Numbered from the stretch's first letter, positions 39,410 to 54,100 are shown. The stretch: 64,000 nt of DNA from Sisyra terminalis (GCA_958496175.1 OY292276.1:53581080-53645079), one strand, 5' to 3'. The notes: generated from the sequence alone by a model not told the origin. Numbers and translations are program-made.

Positions 39410-42400
39410 TCAATTTTTTTCCATGTATTTAATCTCCAACGGCGTTTTCGGGGGAGACGGTAAATTGATATTAAAATCATTGAAAAGATCTTCCAATTCC
39501 TTGGCTTCTGTTTGATTTTTATTTCCGCCGTCATTGGGTCTTTGATCTACATTTTCCTCAGCTGCCAATAGTTCGGCAAGTTCTTCTTCTAGTCCGGCTT
39601 CATCGAATGCAGTAATCGATTGACTTAGTGTCGCTTGAATGTCTTGCTGGATATCCAACACCTATAGAAAGAAACAGATAGTGGTAATTTATGGAATTCA
39701 ATCATTAATGGTTCACACGTTAAAAACGTGTTAAACTTTAGTTTTTGTAATTAACATTCAATTAAATGGAAAGAACATTACCTCCTGAACGTCACTGATA
39801 ACGTCATTAACGTTGTCCTCCGACAAGCCGGCCTCCTTCATCGTATTTTTGATAGCACTCAGTCCCTTCCTGTATGATTCTACCACCTTTGAGTCGCATT
39901 CTGCCTCTTTGATTCGTACCAATAAGATCTGTAAATTTTCCAACACTGCAGCCCGTTTCTCAATATTTTTCTCCAATTGTTTCTTTTTCCGCAATGAATT
40001 CTTCGCCTAGAAAATAGAGTAATTTGCATTGTACAAAATTGATAATTGTGTGCCCTAAAATTTTAAACATGTGAGTAATTTTTTTCATTTTAATAGTAAT
40101 ATAATTTTTATCCATATTACTAACATACAATACAAAATCCTCAACGAGTATTGTTCTATTTTTAAGTAAATGATTACAATAATGAATACAATGAATTGTT
40201 GTCGAGCTATTGAAATTCGAGTTAATCAAATCATAAAATTGAATATTTTAGAATAAAATTTCATTTGAATGTATACTTGAATTAAAATTTAAAATTTTTC
40301 AATGATAACAAATGACTGAGTTGAGAAAATTTTGCTTTAAGGTCATACATTTTTTTTTTTCTAAATGATAAACATTTTTAACTTTTCCAATATATAACAC
40401 TTAATATGGCCACTTTTTCATTGGTAAATAATTTTAAATAACATTCAATTTTCCCAACCAATAAAATTACAATCTCGACAAATGCGTCTGTTTAAATCAA
40501 TTATCTATATATTAGTTTTACGTAAATTTTATCAATTTACCTTTAATGGAGAAAAAAATAAACAGATTGCGTCAATTTGTTAGTGCAAATGAAAAATTTA
40601 AATTTTGTCGAATGAAGAATATGTGTTTATAATTAATGTATTCAAATTATTACAAATTTTTTGCTTCAACATAAACATTTAGGTAGCTTTCTGTGATATA
40701 TTTTTCAACGAATTCCCACAAATATAATTCATCGTAAAAATCGGACGTTTTTTATTTAAAATTTATGATCATGCCTGAGTCATGATTTCTTAATGTGCAA
40801 AACATTTTTATCAATTAAAAATACGTAATCCAGAAAGATCACACCATCATTTAATTGACAAAATAAAAAAAAATAAATTAAATTATGTTAATTGGAATTA
40901 TGAAATGGTAGGTTGCATAAAAATTTTACCAAAATTTACTCAAATATTGACTTATAAAATTTCACTCATTTTTGAGTTCATTAGTTTTCATTGGATTTAA
41001 AATTTGTGATAATCAATTTTTAACTAGGTACTAAAGAAATAATAAAACACTGTGCAGATCGTTTATCATTAGATACAAAGTTTAAACTACTCAAACAAAT
41101 CAGTAACTAACAATGATTATAAATCAACAATACTTTATCGACTATTTATGAAATATTTTTTACGATTAGAATGTATAAAGGATTAAGTCCAATTTAATTA
41201 CTGTGCAAACAGTTGTGAGTAAAAAATCAAAGTGAAAATTCCTGTTATTTACGTTTTTTTTCTATGTAAGTATATCTCTTATATTTATTATTTTAAGTAA
41301 GCTCCATATTTTAAAATCATTATATATAAATAAGGAACAAATTAATAAACTTAAAGTTTTAACATTTACTCATAGATAAATTCATAATTCTTGGAATTGT
41401 ACAACTAAAGATTTTTCTAATATTTTTTTGCATAAAAAATTGTTATTTTACAAAAAAATATAAAAAGCCCTATGTATAAATTTAAATAAGTCCTGTTTTG
41501 GTTTTGGGTTTGGATTTTACTTCTTCAAAAATAACTCCAAATAAACTGAAGTCTAATTTCAATATAATTTTTTTTTATATAAATTGTACAGTTCAAGACA
41601 ATTATTGGTACAGTTTCAAATCCCATTTTGTAAAGTTGTGCATTTTCCTGGAAAAATAATTTCACCTTTTTTGTATTATAATTATATAATCAGACTGCTC
41701 AAAAACCCTATGAATACACATAATTGTTAAGAAATAATGCGATCCTTAATTAGATGTTTTGAGTTCTAAGACCTATACAAACGTGTAACACCTACGGGGT
41801 TTAGTCAAATAATTCATCGTAAATTATCATAATTCATCATAAATTATCCAACATCAAAATAATTCAATCGTTTTAAGCTAATGTCCTACGTCAAATCACA
41901 AATATTCCGTACTACGTCAACAATCATTTCCTTGACGAAGTCCTCAATATCTCATTTGCATTAACCCTGATACAATTCCGCTTTCAAAAGGTTCATACCA
42001 ATTTAACAGGCCATCCTTATCTTTGTCTTCCTCTGGAGATCTTGAGATCTCCAAATTCCTAGAATGAATCCTGGAAATGCAAACTTTTTTTCTTGTAAAC
42101 AATTGTAAATAGCACATAATTGCTGATAGAGCAAAAGTATAATATTGGCAACAATTTAAAATAATACTCAGTAAAAAAATCAAACATTTTACTAATTTTT
42201 TGGAGACATAGAAAGAATCTTTTTCTAATAAAAATTTCAAGTTTTCATCAAAAAATTATTAAAAAATCATCCGTAAAAGACTAAGAAGAAATGGGGAGGA
42301 AGGTTCTCAAAATAGGCAGATAGTATGGAGCGGTTTTTGAAATCGGGATTTTCTTTTTTCAAGATATTTGAACATTAACCAGAGGGGAGTAGGGTGGGTC

Positions 42401-45400
42401 ATCAAATTGTAACAGTATCACAAAATCAAACAATTAGTGAAGAAGGGGGTCAAAAAAAAAATATATATTTTACGAATAATCTCTAAATCGTCATAAGAAA
42501 ACCTAAAACGTTTTAACAATAAACTCTAAAATATCCTTTGCATTTTTCGTTATACTAATTCCAGAGTAACAAAACGGGAGAGCTCAAAACATTAGAGACT
42601 ATTACTTTATTAAAGAAATCCTTCATTGATTTGGAATGGCAAAAAACAAGGGCATCTTTAATTTAGGGGGTGCAGCTTGAGGGGGTACATTTCAACGCAC
42701 AGATTTAGAGAAAAAAAGGAGTTTAATTTGACCTCAAGAATACTTCCTTATAACATATTTACGGAAATTTTGAATAGTGCTTTATGTAACTATGGGTATT
42801 TTTAATGGGATTTTTTTGATACTTAAAATTTCTTGAAAAATAAAAACACGTCAAACATTTTTTAAGCATTTTAAGTGTTATCTGTTATTTAAAGTAATTC
42901 TTTGATCAAAAAACCCATAACATTATTGTTAGGTAGATATTGTGCAGTAATTTCATTTAATAGAAGTTAGTATTTGGTGTATAAAAACTCATAAAAAATA
43001 ATCAAATTAATTATTTATTCTTTGTGTCAATACGAAATTTCGCAATATTATTTTGTTAATGATAATAATGTTCATAATCTTTATTAGAATTAAAACAGAT
43101 AACAACCTTGAAAATTGGAATAAATGAAATGGTTCCAAGTGATAATAAAAAATCTTCTCAAATTATTCAACGTACACACAAAATGCTCTAAAAATATTAT
43201 CAAGGTAACTGGATATAAGATACTAACTATATCTTCCTAACGCGAATAATAGAAGCAGTAGAACTTGTAAAAAAATTATCCAAATCTGAACAACTAAAAT
43301 TGGACTTATTACTACGAATGAATTCGCGAGTATTCGCTATAACAATTAACTATAAAATGCTTGTATTGAAATTGATATGGATAATACGATTTATATTATA
43401 ATGTTTTACTTGTTTTGAACAAAATTGTGGGTACCTTGATTTGAAAGTTTTCATTTTATATTTTATATATATATAATCCGTTCAAGTTTGCTAATTGAAT
43501 CGCTATAAAACATTTACTTTTATTGTAAAAATTGAGTCATTAAATACTTACCTATAAACATATTTTATGATGTTACTATTTTTGTAAATTTTGTTATTTT
43601 ATAAAGGAAATTAAATGAACGTTGAATTTTGTAGACGATAGCATTTCTGATTTCATTCTTTTCACACATATTGTTAATTTTTGTACCTTTCCAGACGTAT
43701 TACTACATCATTTTACAATGGAATCTGTTCAAACACAACCGAGTAGTTACAAAATGAAGACAAAAACATGGAGGGTAAGTGTTTATTATTATTTTTTTTT
43801 GACTATTGATTTCATGTATAATTACAAATATTTAAAATGTTTAGTTGTAAATTTGTTTTATCGTAATAATTTTGCAATACTTTGCAATTTTTAAATTTCA
43901 ATGAAAATATAATTGAAACAACTAAACACTTTACTATTTCATTCATTATTGTCGTTTAATTGGTTGCAATATTTTCAAAGTTAAATGATTTCTTATTGTT
44001 CAGTTCTCATTTACTAAATACAAAGTTAAGCTTTCCCGAGTACAACTAACAAACATTTTTTGAAAACATAAGATCTTCCGATTTGCAGTGCTTTTTAAAG
44101 ATATTCTTAGAATTGTACAATCTGGGCACTTCTAAAGCTTATTTGTGGAGTTTCTTGGTGATAATATGGAAATTTAATTCTGAAAAAAGATTTTAAATAG
44201 TCTTTGAAACTCAGAATTAGACTTTGAAGTCTTGGGAGGTCCAAAAAATTTTTAGAACTCAATATAAAAATTTAAAATTTTATCCTAATTTCTCAAAATA
44301 TTTTCAAAGTTAAATTATTTCTTAATATTCCGTTCTCATTTACCATTTACAAAGTTAAGCTTTCCCGTGTACAATTAAGAAACATTTATCGAAAACAAGA
44401 TCTTCCGATCTGCAGTCTTTTTTTAAAGAAATTCTTAGAAATGTACAATCTGGGCACTTTTAAGGCTTATTCATGAAGTTTCTTGGTGATAATATGAAAA
44501 TTTAAATCTGGAAAAAGCTTTGTAATAGTCTTTGAAACTCAAAATTAAACTTTGAAGTTTTGGAGGTCCAAAGAATGTTTAGAACTCAATATAAGAATTC
44601 AACATTTTTTTTTGACAACTTATTCAAAGTTGTTTTCGGGCAAATATTTCCACATTTTCATCTAGCTTGTACAACGACATATGTACAAATATATTTAAAT
44701 TTTCTGTCGTATTTTTTTAAATATTTTTATTGCCATTTTTATAAAAAAAAATATACGTTATGCAATGTGCATATAAAATTTTTCTTTTATATTAAGAGAT
44801 AAACAATAGAAACCTTGAAATGGGAAAAAAATAAGTAAAAAGAAGTACAAATACACAAACTGTGATTTAGAACTTTACAAATAAGTTTTATAAACACAAA
44901 TTGAAATAAAATCTGGGTTTTTATTGTAAAAGGAAAAATTATTTACTATATGATACCGGAGTGCAACGTTTTGACGAAATCGCGATTTTTATAAATTTCT
45001 CTAATAATTTTCTTATCCCACAGAAGATAAAATCACACCTCAAAATAATGATGCATAGTAACACTTATTTTAATATAAGTTATAATATAAGGGATTTTTT
45101 ATATAATTTATTTTTCCTTAGGTATGAATTGAAGTATTGCAAATAATATGCAATTTAGTTGCATACTGTAAACAAAACCGATCAGGCATACCCTAAAAAG
45201 ATGCCATAGTTATATACAAACTTCTTTAGTAATTTTCAGGACAATTTTTTTAAATTTCTCGAGCATATGATTAAAATGCAACCCCTTGTTTTTGGAGTAT
45301 AAATCTACACCTATAATTCGTAGAAAATACATTCATTTCAAATTTAATCCAAATCAATGGTAATAACATATAGATAAATGGACAGAACTAAGTTATAAAG

Positions 45401-47638
45401 AATTCGTCGCTATCATTTGGCTACGGAACCCTAAACATTCAAAATTGCCTTCGGCATGTCTTTGGTGGAAACCCTATCGTGGAAACATTTTTTTGAGTAA
45501 AATCCCTGATTAAGTGAAAAATCAAAACAAAACTCCAAAATCATATTCTGAGAGTTAAAGACTTTTTCCGGGAAATATTTCCACCAGAAACCAATATTTG
45601 TCTTACTGGCAAAACTTACAATTCATTGTTAAAAATATGAGGTTATTATATAGGATAAGATAGAAAGATTTGTATAAAAACAACTCTACAATTGAGCCAA
45701 TATTTTGGTAGAAGAAGAACCTTGGTATTTTGATCCAAATACTGGAATATTGGGCTCATAAATTAACCAAGCATTCGAGAAGTGTTAATGTTTCAACACA
45801 GAACAATTTTTTTTGAGGGAAGAACAATAAAATAATAGTCCAATGTGTTAATTTTACAAAGATCTAAGCCAATATTGACTCAAATAAAGCCGAGCCACAA
45901 AATAAATAAAACATTAAACTTGCTACATTTACCGGAATCACATATATAAATTAGTCAATGGCAACTATTTATTTTCATGTTTACGTCAAAATTTACAACT
46001 TGCAATTGAAAATTTGCATTTTTTTCATTTCACTTAACTTTCTTACAGTCTTAAATATTAAAAAAAATAAGGATAATGAACAATTGCGTTGTGGTAGCAA
46101 AAATTAGATATTTTATAAGGTCATTGTATAAAGGTAAACGTGTTCACGTGAAAAGTAAAATTAAAAAAACTTATGAATTTGTAAATGGAATTATGAAGAA
46201 AGTGTCTTTAACAAATAAAGATTTTAATGTATTTTTCTGTGTCTATAGACTTTGTAATATATCTGGAATATATATGATATTAAACGTAAGTTGAACAATT
46301 CACTTTTACACCGAATAACCGATCCAGTTATAATTATTATTATATAAAAACAAACATAAACTTATATCTTAAAATCAAATAAGCAATCTTTATTATTTTT
46401 TTGAAATATTTTTTTTTGTAATTTATGCTTTTTTATAAATACAATAGCTACGTTCTTTGGTGGTATTAAAATTGACTTTCCTTGGACTTTTACACTTATA
46501 TTATTGTCTGAATAAATGCATAATTCATTACTGTTAATCATATTTTTTAATATGATGGAAACTAAATTTTACGATACAATATGCAATTGAAAAAAGAAAT
46601 AGAATTATCTTTACCATTCAATACAATCTAATAATATAAACGATTTAACATCAATATTTGCATATATTTCGAATGGCATATATATCCTTCGGATATATAA
46701 CTTCAATATTCGATGAGAAATAATTAAAAGAAACGATAAATTGTAACACCCAAAAGGTTACTAGTATTTCCGGAAAAACTATTATTTATGTTAGATGAAA
46801 ATTAAAAAATTACCATTTGCTTCATTCCTCGAGAAAGATACGTCTTGGCTTCCATAACAGCTGCTTCTTTTTCACTTTCTAGACTTTCAAGCGCCTGAAT
46901 TAAAGCTCTTTCATTTTTCTCTAATTCGTACATACTAAATTCAATATCATTAATGGGTTCTACTTTTTCATTTGGTTTTCCGATTTTCAAAAGTGTATTG
47001 TCATCGATTGGTGTGGCAGGATTAAATTGATTTTTAAAGATAACTTTTCCTTGGCATCGCAAATAATGAAGACACAACTTTAGATTTTCTTCACTTAACG
47101 AATTATTGTGTTTTGCTAATATGTTGGATAGTTCTTTGATACTGACAAGTTTGTTGTGATATTCTGACGGTAACGATTGGACTAAACGTGAAGATAGTTC
47201 TCGGACACATTTGATATTTACATAGACTGTATTGGTCTGATTGACCGTTTGAATTATACTTTTCATTTTATTAAACGACCAAAGAACGGGAGTTTTCACG
47301 AAGCTGTTAACAGCCCATGCACTCCAACTTTCCAATGGTGTAAGACTAAACTTTTCGATCGATTCTAGCTCTTGATTTCCAAACATTTGGTTGACTACAT
47401 CCTGTAAACATCCAGGACTTCTTCCATCTCTTTTAAACGCTTCTTTCAATTCTTCCTGGGTAAATGTGATTTTTTGGCAATGTTCACACCATATATTAAT
47501 CATATTGCTCCAAAATTGATTTTTCGAAGCCCAATCTTGGGAGTTTGTTGCTCGATTTCTTACAGGAGCATATAATGCATTCATGCGAGCATCGTCCTGC
47601 CACACTTTTGGTAAAATTTCTGGAGGCAAATTTGCCAT
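39410..47638 (-). CDS. CHMP7: Charged multivesicular body protein 7 (ESCRT-III)
   Basis: Three exons on the minus strand, 47638-46814, 40006-39782 and 39661-39410, encode 433 residues, all joined in phase 0. Exon 1 (MANLPPEILPKVWQDDARMN...) gives the N-terminal winged-helix-like region that binds membranes and the inner nuclear membrane in the human protein. Exons 2-3 give the Snf7 core (KNSLRKKKQLEKNIEKRAAV, ISDVQEVLDIQQDIQATL) and an acidic tail with a likely MIT-interacting motif (ELEDLFNDF...). CHMP7 recruits ESCRT-III for nuclear envelope sealing and endosomal sorting. The start at MANL was preferred over upstream non-ATG codons. Intron 1 is 6.8 kb and repeat-rich. Poly(A) signals lie near 39270. 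Confidence 0.94.
41944..42240 (-). other. Unidentified 98-codon frame in CHMP7 intron
   Basis: The minus-strand frame ends with an acidic EEDKDKDGLLNWYE stretch that resembles an EF-hand loop. An acceptor-like CATTTCCAG near 42074 precedes that part. The N-terminal part is AT-rich and unlike protein. No partner exon was found. It could be a gene scrap or chance. Confidence 0.2.
43968..44605 (+). repeat. Tandem duplication of a ~329-bp unit
   Basis: The unit starting ATATTTTCAAAGTTAAAT at 43969 repeats at 44298. The two copies share long blocks such as TACAATCTGGGCACTT, GTTTCTTGGTGATAATATG and TAGTCTTTGAAACTCA, and are diverged by scattered substitutions. It lies inside CHMP7 intron 1. No coding function is seen. 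Confidence 0.75.
46076..46294 (+). other. Unidentified 72-codon frame antisense in CHMP7 intron
   Basis: The frame opens with ATG after an A-rich leader and is basic (SLYKGKRVHVKSKIKKTYEF), then hydrophobic. AATAAA follows at about 46511. I recognise no family. Its composition is less AT-biased at codon level than random intron frames, but it is short; chance is quite possible. Confidence 0.2.
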
Positions 47639-48112
47639 TTTAATTAAAAAAAATAATAGGATAACTGCGTTTCTTAATTTGTTCACACTTTGAAACTTTT
47701 AAGTAGAAAAAAACAGAACTGTCTTTTTTAATTTAAAATTAAAACTTTTATAATACACTTCTGTCAATGGCATGTCATAGTTTGACAATCCTTTACACTG
47801 AATGGCACTAATATACACTATGTACACTAATAAGGTAGAAATGTTTGGACATGACAAGTGCAAGCCGTTTTTTACAACATAAAACTTATGACATTATTTA
47901 ATGAATGTACTTATTTTACCTTTTACGTATCCATGTGATAGTGGACTGTATAATGAACATTACATACTGATTTTACGGTCGTATTGACTCGTGTATAAAG
48001 TTTCAGATAGTGAATTTACATACAAATATGTAATGAAATTGTTATAAAAATTTGTAATAGTGTGCAAAATGTCATCGACAAATTAAACTCTTTTCACACT
48101 GAGGAATTCGAG
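47639..48112. promoter_or_regulatory. Bidirectional promoter region, CHMP7 / pantothenate kinase
   Basis: The CHMP7 start codon (minus) and the pantothenate kinase upstream start codon (plus) are only 474 bp apart. The interval must hold both 5' UTRs and core promoters. A TATAAAG-like site is at about 47994 on the plus strand. No repeat is inserted here, unlike most spacers in the window. Confidence 0.5.
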
Positions 48113-51100
48113 ATGGCTCAAGGTAGTATTTTCCCATTTTTTTTTGCAACGAACATAAAGGTTATGTTATCTAAAATTCCACGATAAATTCTAATCATTT
48201 TCTAAATGAAATATTAAATATGAAGTATACATACGATAATATAGTGCACCGCTTATATAAATCAAAGTTAAACATTTTCGTTTGGTATGATTTGAGCAAA
48301 ATAAAGGTCAAGGCTGCGTATATGTTGCGTAAAATCTTTCAGAAGTAAAATAATTAGAATTAAGTTTATCATAAATAGACAGAAAGTAATAAATTCTTAC
48401 GAGCAATTTATGTTCATTATGTTATTCAGTACTTCTGACCAATGTGAACTCCCACTCCGATATGTAATTCCGTTGTAAAATGATTATACGTACCGTAGTT
48501 TGGATCAGGCCACTTTTACATTAAGAAATCATAAAATGGTTTACTTATAGAAAAACAAATTCATAAGTTGACTTTATAAACTTATTATTAAAATTATTAT
48601 CAACAAATAGAACGATAAACGTACGTTCAATTAGGAAAGATAAATGCGAAGAATTACCTTAAAATTTATCAAACATTCAAAGTTCATGGTTCTACTACTT
48701 TATTTACAAAGTAATACCTAAAGTTAAGAGGTATGTTTTATCTATAATTGTGTATAAACCTCAGTTTAATTTAATTCCTTATACACTGTTTACGTGTACA
48801 ATTAAAACAAATAATCCAACAATAATATCTTTAATATATATCGATATCCAAAAGAAGACTTAATTGTGTTCAAAAACTTGTGTAAACTTTGCTACATTCT
48901 CAACTCAAAAAAAGTAAGTTTTTTCTATCATTTTGTAATATATTTCTACAGAAAATTTAAAATTTCGATACTTTCAAAACACTTAACTATCAAAAATTAA
49001 TGCCGTATTTATTTTGGCACAATATACTTACCATACCCAATATATAAAATAATTTTTAGCCTCTTTGCTTAAATTTTTGACCTAATTTCTGGATAAAAAA
49101 TGTTTATATTTATTATACTTTTTCCAAACTTATTATTTTTATAGGAATGTCTAGGTCGGTTTTAATGAACTTTAATGTCTTGGTACAACGATTACTCCAC
49201 ACATAAAAGGGTATATATTAGACTGGACCAAAAAATCGACTATTTTTTTTTAAAGTCTATCGAAAATATTGTTCAAGGTGACAAAAAAAATATATCGGGA
49301 AGATTTGAGACCTTAATATTAATATTAAGAGGTCTATCATCTTTAATTTTGATTTTTTATTTGTGCTTTCATTTTTGCGTCAATGTTGTCAAACTATCAA
49401 GATAAAAAAATTCATCTGCACATATTTTTATAGAAAATTAAATTTCCTACAAAAAACGTCTCTTTGAAAATTTTTGCCAGACAAGCCGTTTCCGAATAAC
49501 TTTAATGTTTTGGTACAACGATTGCTCCACAAATAAAAGGGTATATATTAGACTGGACCAAAAAATCGACCATTTTTTTTTTTTGAAATGTATCGAAAAT
49601 ATTGTTCAAGGTGAGAAAAAAAATCGGGAAGATTTAAGCCCTTAATATTAATATTAAGAGGTCTATCAACTTTAATTTCAATTTTTTATTTGTGCTTTCA
49701 TTTTTGCATCAATGTTGTCAAACTATCAAGGTAAAAAAATTCATCTGCACATATTTTTATAGGTAATTAAATTTCCTACAAAAAACGTGTCTTTGAAAAT
49801 TTTTGCCAGACAAGCCGTTTCCGAATAATCAAGCTTTAAACATAGATATAATTTTTAGATTTATCTTCTTTAGTTTGGAATTTTGTAACTAACGAACAAA
49901 TAAATATATAGAAATAAGCAATATAGATTCTTGAAGGGAATTTAATGCTCTACAAAAAAGGCCTCTTAACGTTTTTAGATAAAATCACTCTTTCAAAATT
50001 GGTTGAACAACGAAAAAAACAATAATTTAATTTTTCCTTCAACTTTAATTGTGAATAACTTTTGAAAAAGTGATTTTATGTAAAAACGTTAAGAGACCAT
50101 TTTTGTAGAGCATTAAATTCCCTTCAATAATCTATATTGCTTATTTCTATATATTTATTTGTTCGTTAGTTACAAAATTCCAAAATAAAGAAGATACATC
50201 TAAAAATTATATCAATGTTTAAAGCTTGATTATTCGGAAACGGTGTATTTGGCGAAAATTTTCAAAGAGACTTTTTTTGTAGGAAATTTAATTTTTCGTA
50301 AAAATATGTGCAGATTATTTTTTTTACCTTGATAGTTTGACAGCATTGACGCAAAAATGAAAGCACAAATAAAAAATCGAAATTAAAGATGATAGATCTC
50401 TTAATATTAATATTATGGGCTCAAGCCTTCCCGATATTTTTTTTTGTCACCTTGAACAATATTTTCGATGTACTTTTCAAAAAAAAATAATCGATTTTTT
50501 GGCCCTGTCTAGTCTATATACCCAAAAGTTTATTTGTTTACTTTTAGATATGGTTGAAAAAGCACAAGTAAATCCGTCACTCACCAAATGTTTTTTGAAT
50601 TATTAAATAAAAACCATTATTTTTCAATATACTTTGTCTTTATACTATATGATATATGTAGTTCTATATGTTTAAAGTTCTTTACTCCAACGTATTATCA
50701 TTTTCAACCATGAAAATATAATATACTTTTATTTTTCCCCTTGGTCATTTAGTCACTTCAACCGCCAGTGTCATTAACGAATATCCTGTTTTTAGCTTCT
50801 TGTACTAAACTTTACCACATCCCGCACCTAGATTATAGGTCCTTAAAAATTCCAGGCACTGAGAAATCTTAAGGTTGCCTTTACACCTTCTTTTATGGAT
50901 AAGTAGTCGTCTATTTTCTGAGGGATATCACTTGCTCTTCTTTCCACCTCCGTTGCTTTACATTCCAGTAAGATATGGTCCACTAATTTTTCACATCGAT
51001 CACACCTTTCGATTATTCCAGTTGTTACATAAAAATGTGTCAGATTCTTATGACCAATTCGAAGGATAATCAAAACTATTTCCTTTCTCTGGGTGAGCTT

Positions 51101-54100
51101 GCCAAGCTTTGGGGTTTCCATTGTTGTTTTCCCAACCTTAAACAGTTTTCGAGGTCTTGTTCGCTAAGTATTATTCCAATGGAGTCGTGGAAATTTTGGA
51201 TCATTTTGATGGTGTCTTCCAGGTTCAGTTTTAATTCGTTTATTGGTTCCATTGTTGATTCTTTAGCTTCATTATCAGCTTTTTGCCTTCAATTCCTAGA
51301 TGTCCAGGAATCCACATGAGGGGCAGTCATCTATTTTCTAAGGGACACCATTTGTTCTTCTTTCCACCTCCGTTACTTTACATTCCAGTAAGATATGGTC
51401 CACTAATTTTTCACTTCTGCATCGATCACACCCTTCGGTGTTTCCAGTTATTAGATGAAAATGTATCAGATTCTTATGACCAATTCGAAGAATAATCAAA
51501 ACTTTTTTCTTTCTCCGGGTGAGCTCGCCAAGCTTTGGGGTTTCCATTGTGGTTTTCCCAACTTTAAACAGTTTTTGAGGTCTTGTTCGCCAAGTATTAT
51601 TCCAATGGAGTCGTGGAAATTTTGGATTATTTTATGGTGTCTTCCAGGTTCAGTTTTAATTCGTTTATTGGTTGCATTGTTGATTCCCCAGCTTCCTTAT
51701 TAGCTTTTTGCCTTCAATTTCTTGATGTCCGGAAACCCAGACGAGGGTTATTTGGCAATTATTTGCCCTAAGCTTTCTCAATTTATTTTCTAGCTCTAGA
51801 ATGGCAGTGTTTTTCCTTAAGAAGGGCTTTTAGGCATGCGACAGATGTTATTTGGTCTTTTTTCAATTATTTCCAAACCTATTTTAATAGCCTCCTCCTC
51901 AATGGGGAACTTGATCGAAAGGTCAACGTTTTTTCCCGTTAAATTTTTCGGTTTAACATTTAACGAAGTCGTTAATTGTCTCCAAATATGCACGTATGTT
52001 ACTTTTAAAGTGACTGTTATAAAAATGCAGACAAAATGAATTTGGGATTTTGGTCAGATTTTCGAATTGAATCTTTTCTCCCCTGGTGTTTCCTACCACT
52101 TTTGTTTAAATTTACCGTCTACTTTTGAATATGGGGACTATTGGAATTTTCCCTATTAATTAAGGGACTTACCCTTATATCGAAAACATGTTTTTTGTAT
52201 TTCCAAAAGTACATATACAAAGTTCAAAATCTATCCAATGATATTTCATACAATTGCAATAGAAATATTTTCTTCGTCACTAAAATATATATAGAAGATA
52301 CTTCCCCTTATTTGTTTTTCGTAACAATGTGTCTTCTATCGCAAGTAAAACGAAGGATTGGATCTAATACCTAATTTTATCAAAATCGTTTCGTTTAAAT
52401 TTGGGAAAAGTACATTTTAAAACGAACTTTATCGAAAAATTGGATCCAAGTTAAAATGTACCGGCTGACGATTTAATTCAGGATAAAAGTGTACGAATGA
52501 TATAGAATGCAAATAAATGAGTTTTAAAAATTCTTTCAACATTCTTGTCCTTTAAAATTTCGCTGATATAATCAGAAGGACAAATTAGTTGCATAACAAA
52601 AAAATGGTCTACAAGTTGTCTACGCCTAGTGTGAATACAACAAAAGGTGGAAAACTCGATTCATTAATTATTGAATTAACTACTTAATGGTTTAATATAA
52701 AAATGACCAAAATTTTCCATCAAAAATATTTATAAAGTGCATCTCTAAAGTTAAAAGAATACGTATTGGTTCTTATAGACCTTGTAATCAAAATTGAGAA
52801 AAAAAAAACCCTCTAATAATCGTGACTAATTAATTTTAAAAACATATACAAACTATGAGTGATTAAATTTGAGTACTTGTTTTGAGTTTTGACCAGATAT
52901 GGAAACTTTATCATAGTGATAACCTATTTATTATATTTTTAATTTGAAGAGAAATATTTCTGTTTGTTAAATGAGTTTTTAATATTTTTTGTCCAACGAA
53001 ATAAAAGTAAACCTTTTCGGACATGTTTCTATCTAATGTGGTCTATAATTATTACATTCGTATTATAAATTTTATAGAATTAGCAAATATAATCCTTTTT
53101 TTTTACTAAAAGATTTATGATAACTAAAATGCACAATAGTGTATGAAAAATATGTACTTATACCACTTTCAAAAATAATCGAGAAAATTAAAAGGCGTGC
53201 AATATTAAATACAGAAATCATGCATCCTTTTGCTTGACTTTGCTTGAATAATGTAGTTTAGTCACGATTTTTTTTCGCACAAATTAGCAATTACATTGAT
53301 TTTTTTTTTCAAGAGAAAAAAAACAAAGATTTATGACTTTATTCAGTAAAGCTAAAGCCGATAATCAAAATAGATGACTTTTAAACGTTTTCAGTTTTTA
53401 TTAAATCTTATTGTTGCACTTTATACTAAGCACTTTTTAATACGCAATTCATGATATTTGAATGTATTATCTTGCCAGTTTTTTAATTCAGAACAAATTT
53501 TATCAAATTTTTTTTTATAGATTTCCAAAGAATCAATAATATTGTTGAAAATTATCAGTATACAACTTTTTTTTTAATATTACAACGTTTTCATGGAAAA
53601 TAATTACTAACTAATGTCTATAATAATGTTAAATTTATAATTACAGCTTAGCAAAAAATACCAAATATTTATTTGTGTAAATATAATTGTATAATAACCA
53701 AATATATTTGTTTCATAATCACTATTAATTAAAAAATACCATTAGAGTGAAGGTAAATTATTTGGTGCTCTTACTTAACTTACAAAAATTATTAGGCATT
53801 GGCGAATAGTATTGTAGAAGAGTATATTATAACATATTTATATCACTTTATTTCTTTGCAACTCAATAAATATCGTTTTAAAATTGTTGATATCAAATTC
53901 TATATTAATTTTATGGCTGAATGATAAAAATAATGTTTTTTTTTTAAATTTATTGCAGAGAACACAAAATCTAACAGGATCAGATCTTGCACAAGGTTTT
54001 TGGAGCATGGGTCCCCACAGTTGTAAAGACTGTTTACGATGTCGTATTGCTTTAACCGACAGTGAAAAAAATCTCACAGAACAAACGACAATGGCATCAA

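Noticed and set aside
53884..53958. Using the open frame upstream of 53959 as coding for pantothenate kinase
   Set aside because: A clear acceptor (TTTATTGCAG) ends at 53958 and the upstream part is poly-T tract and intron-like.
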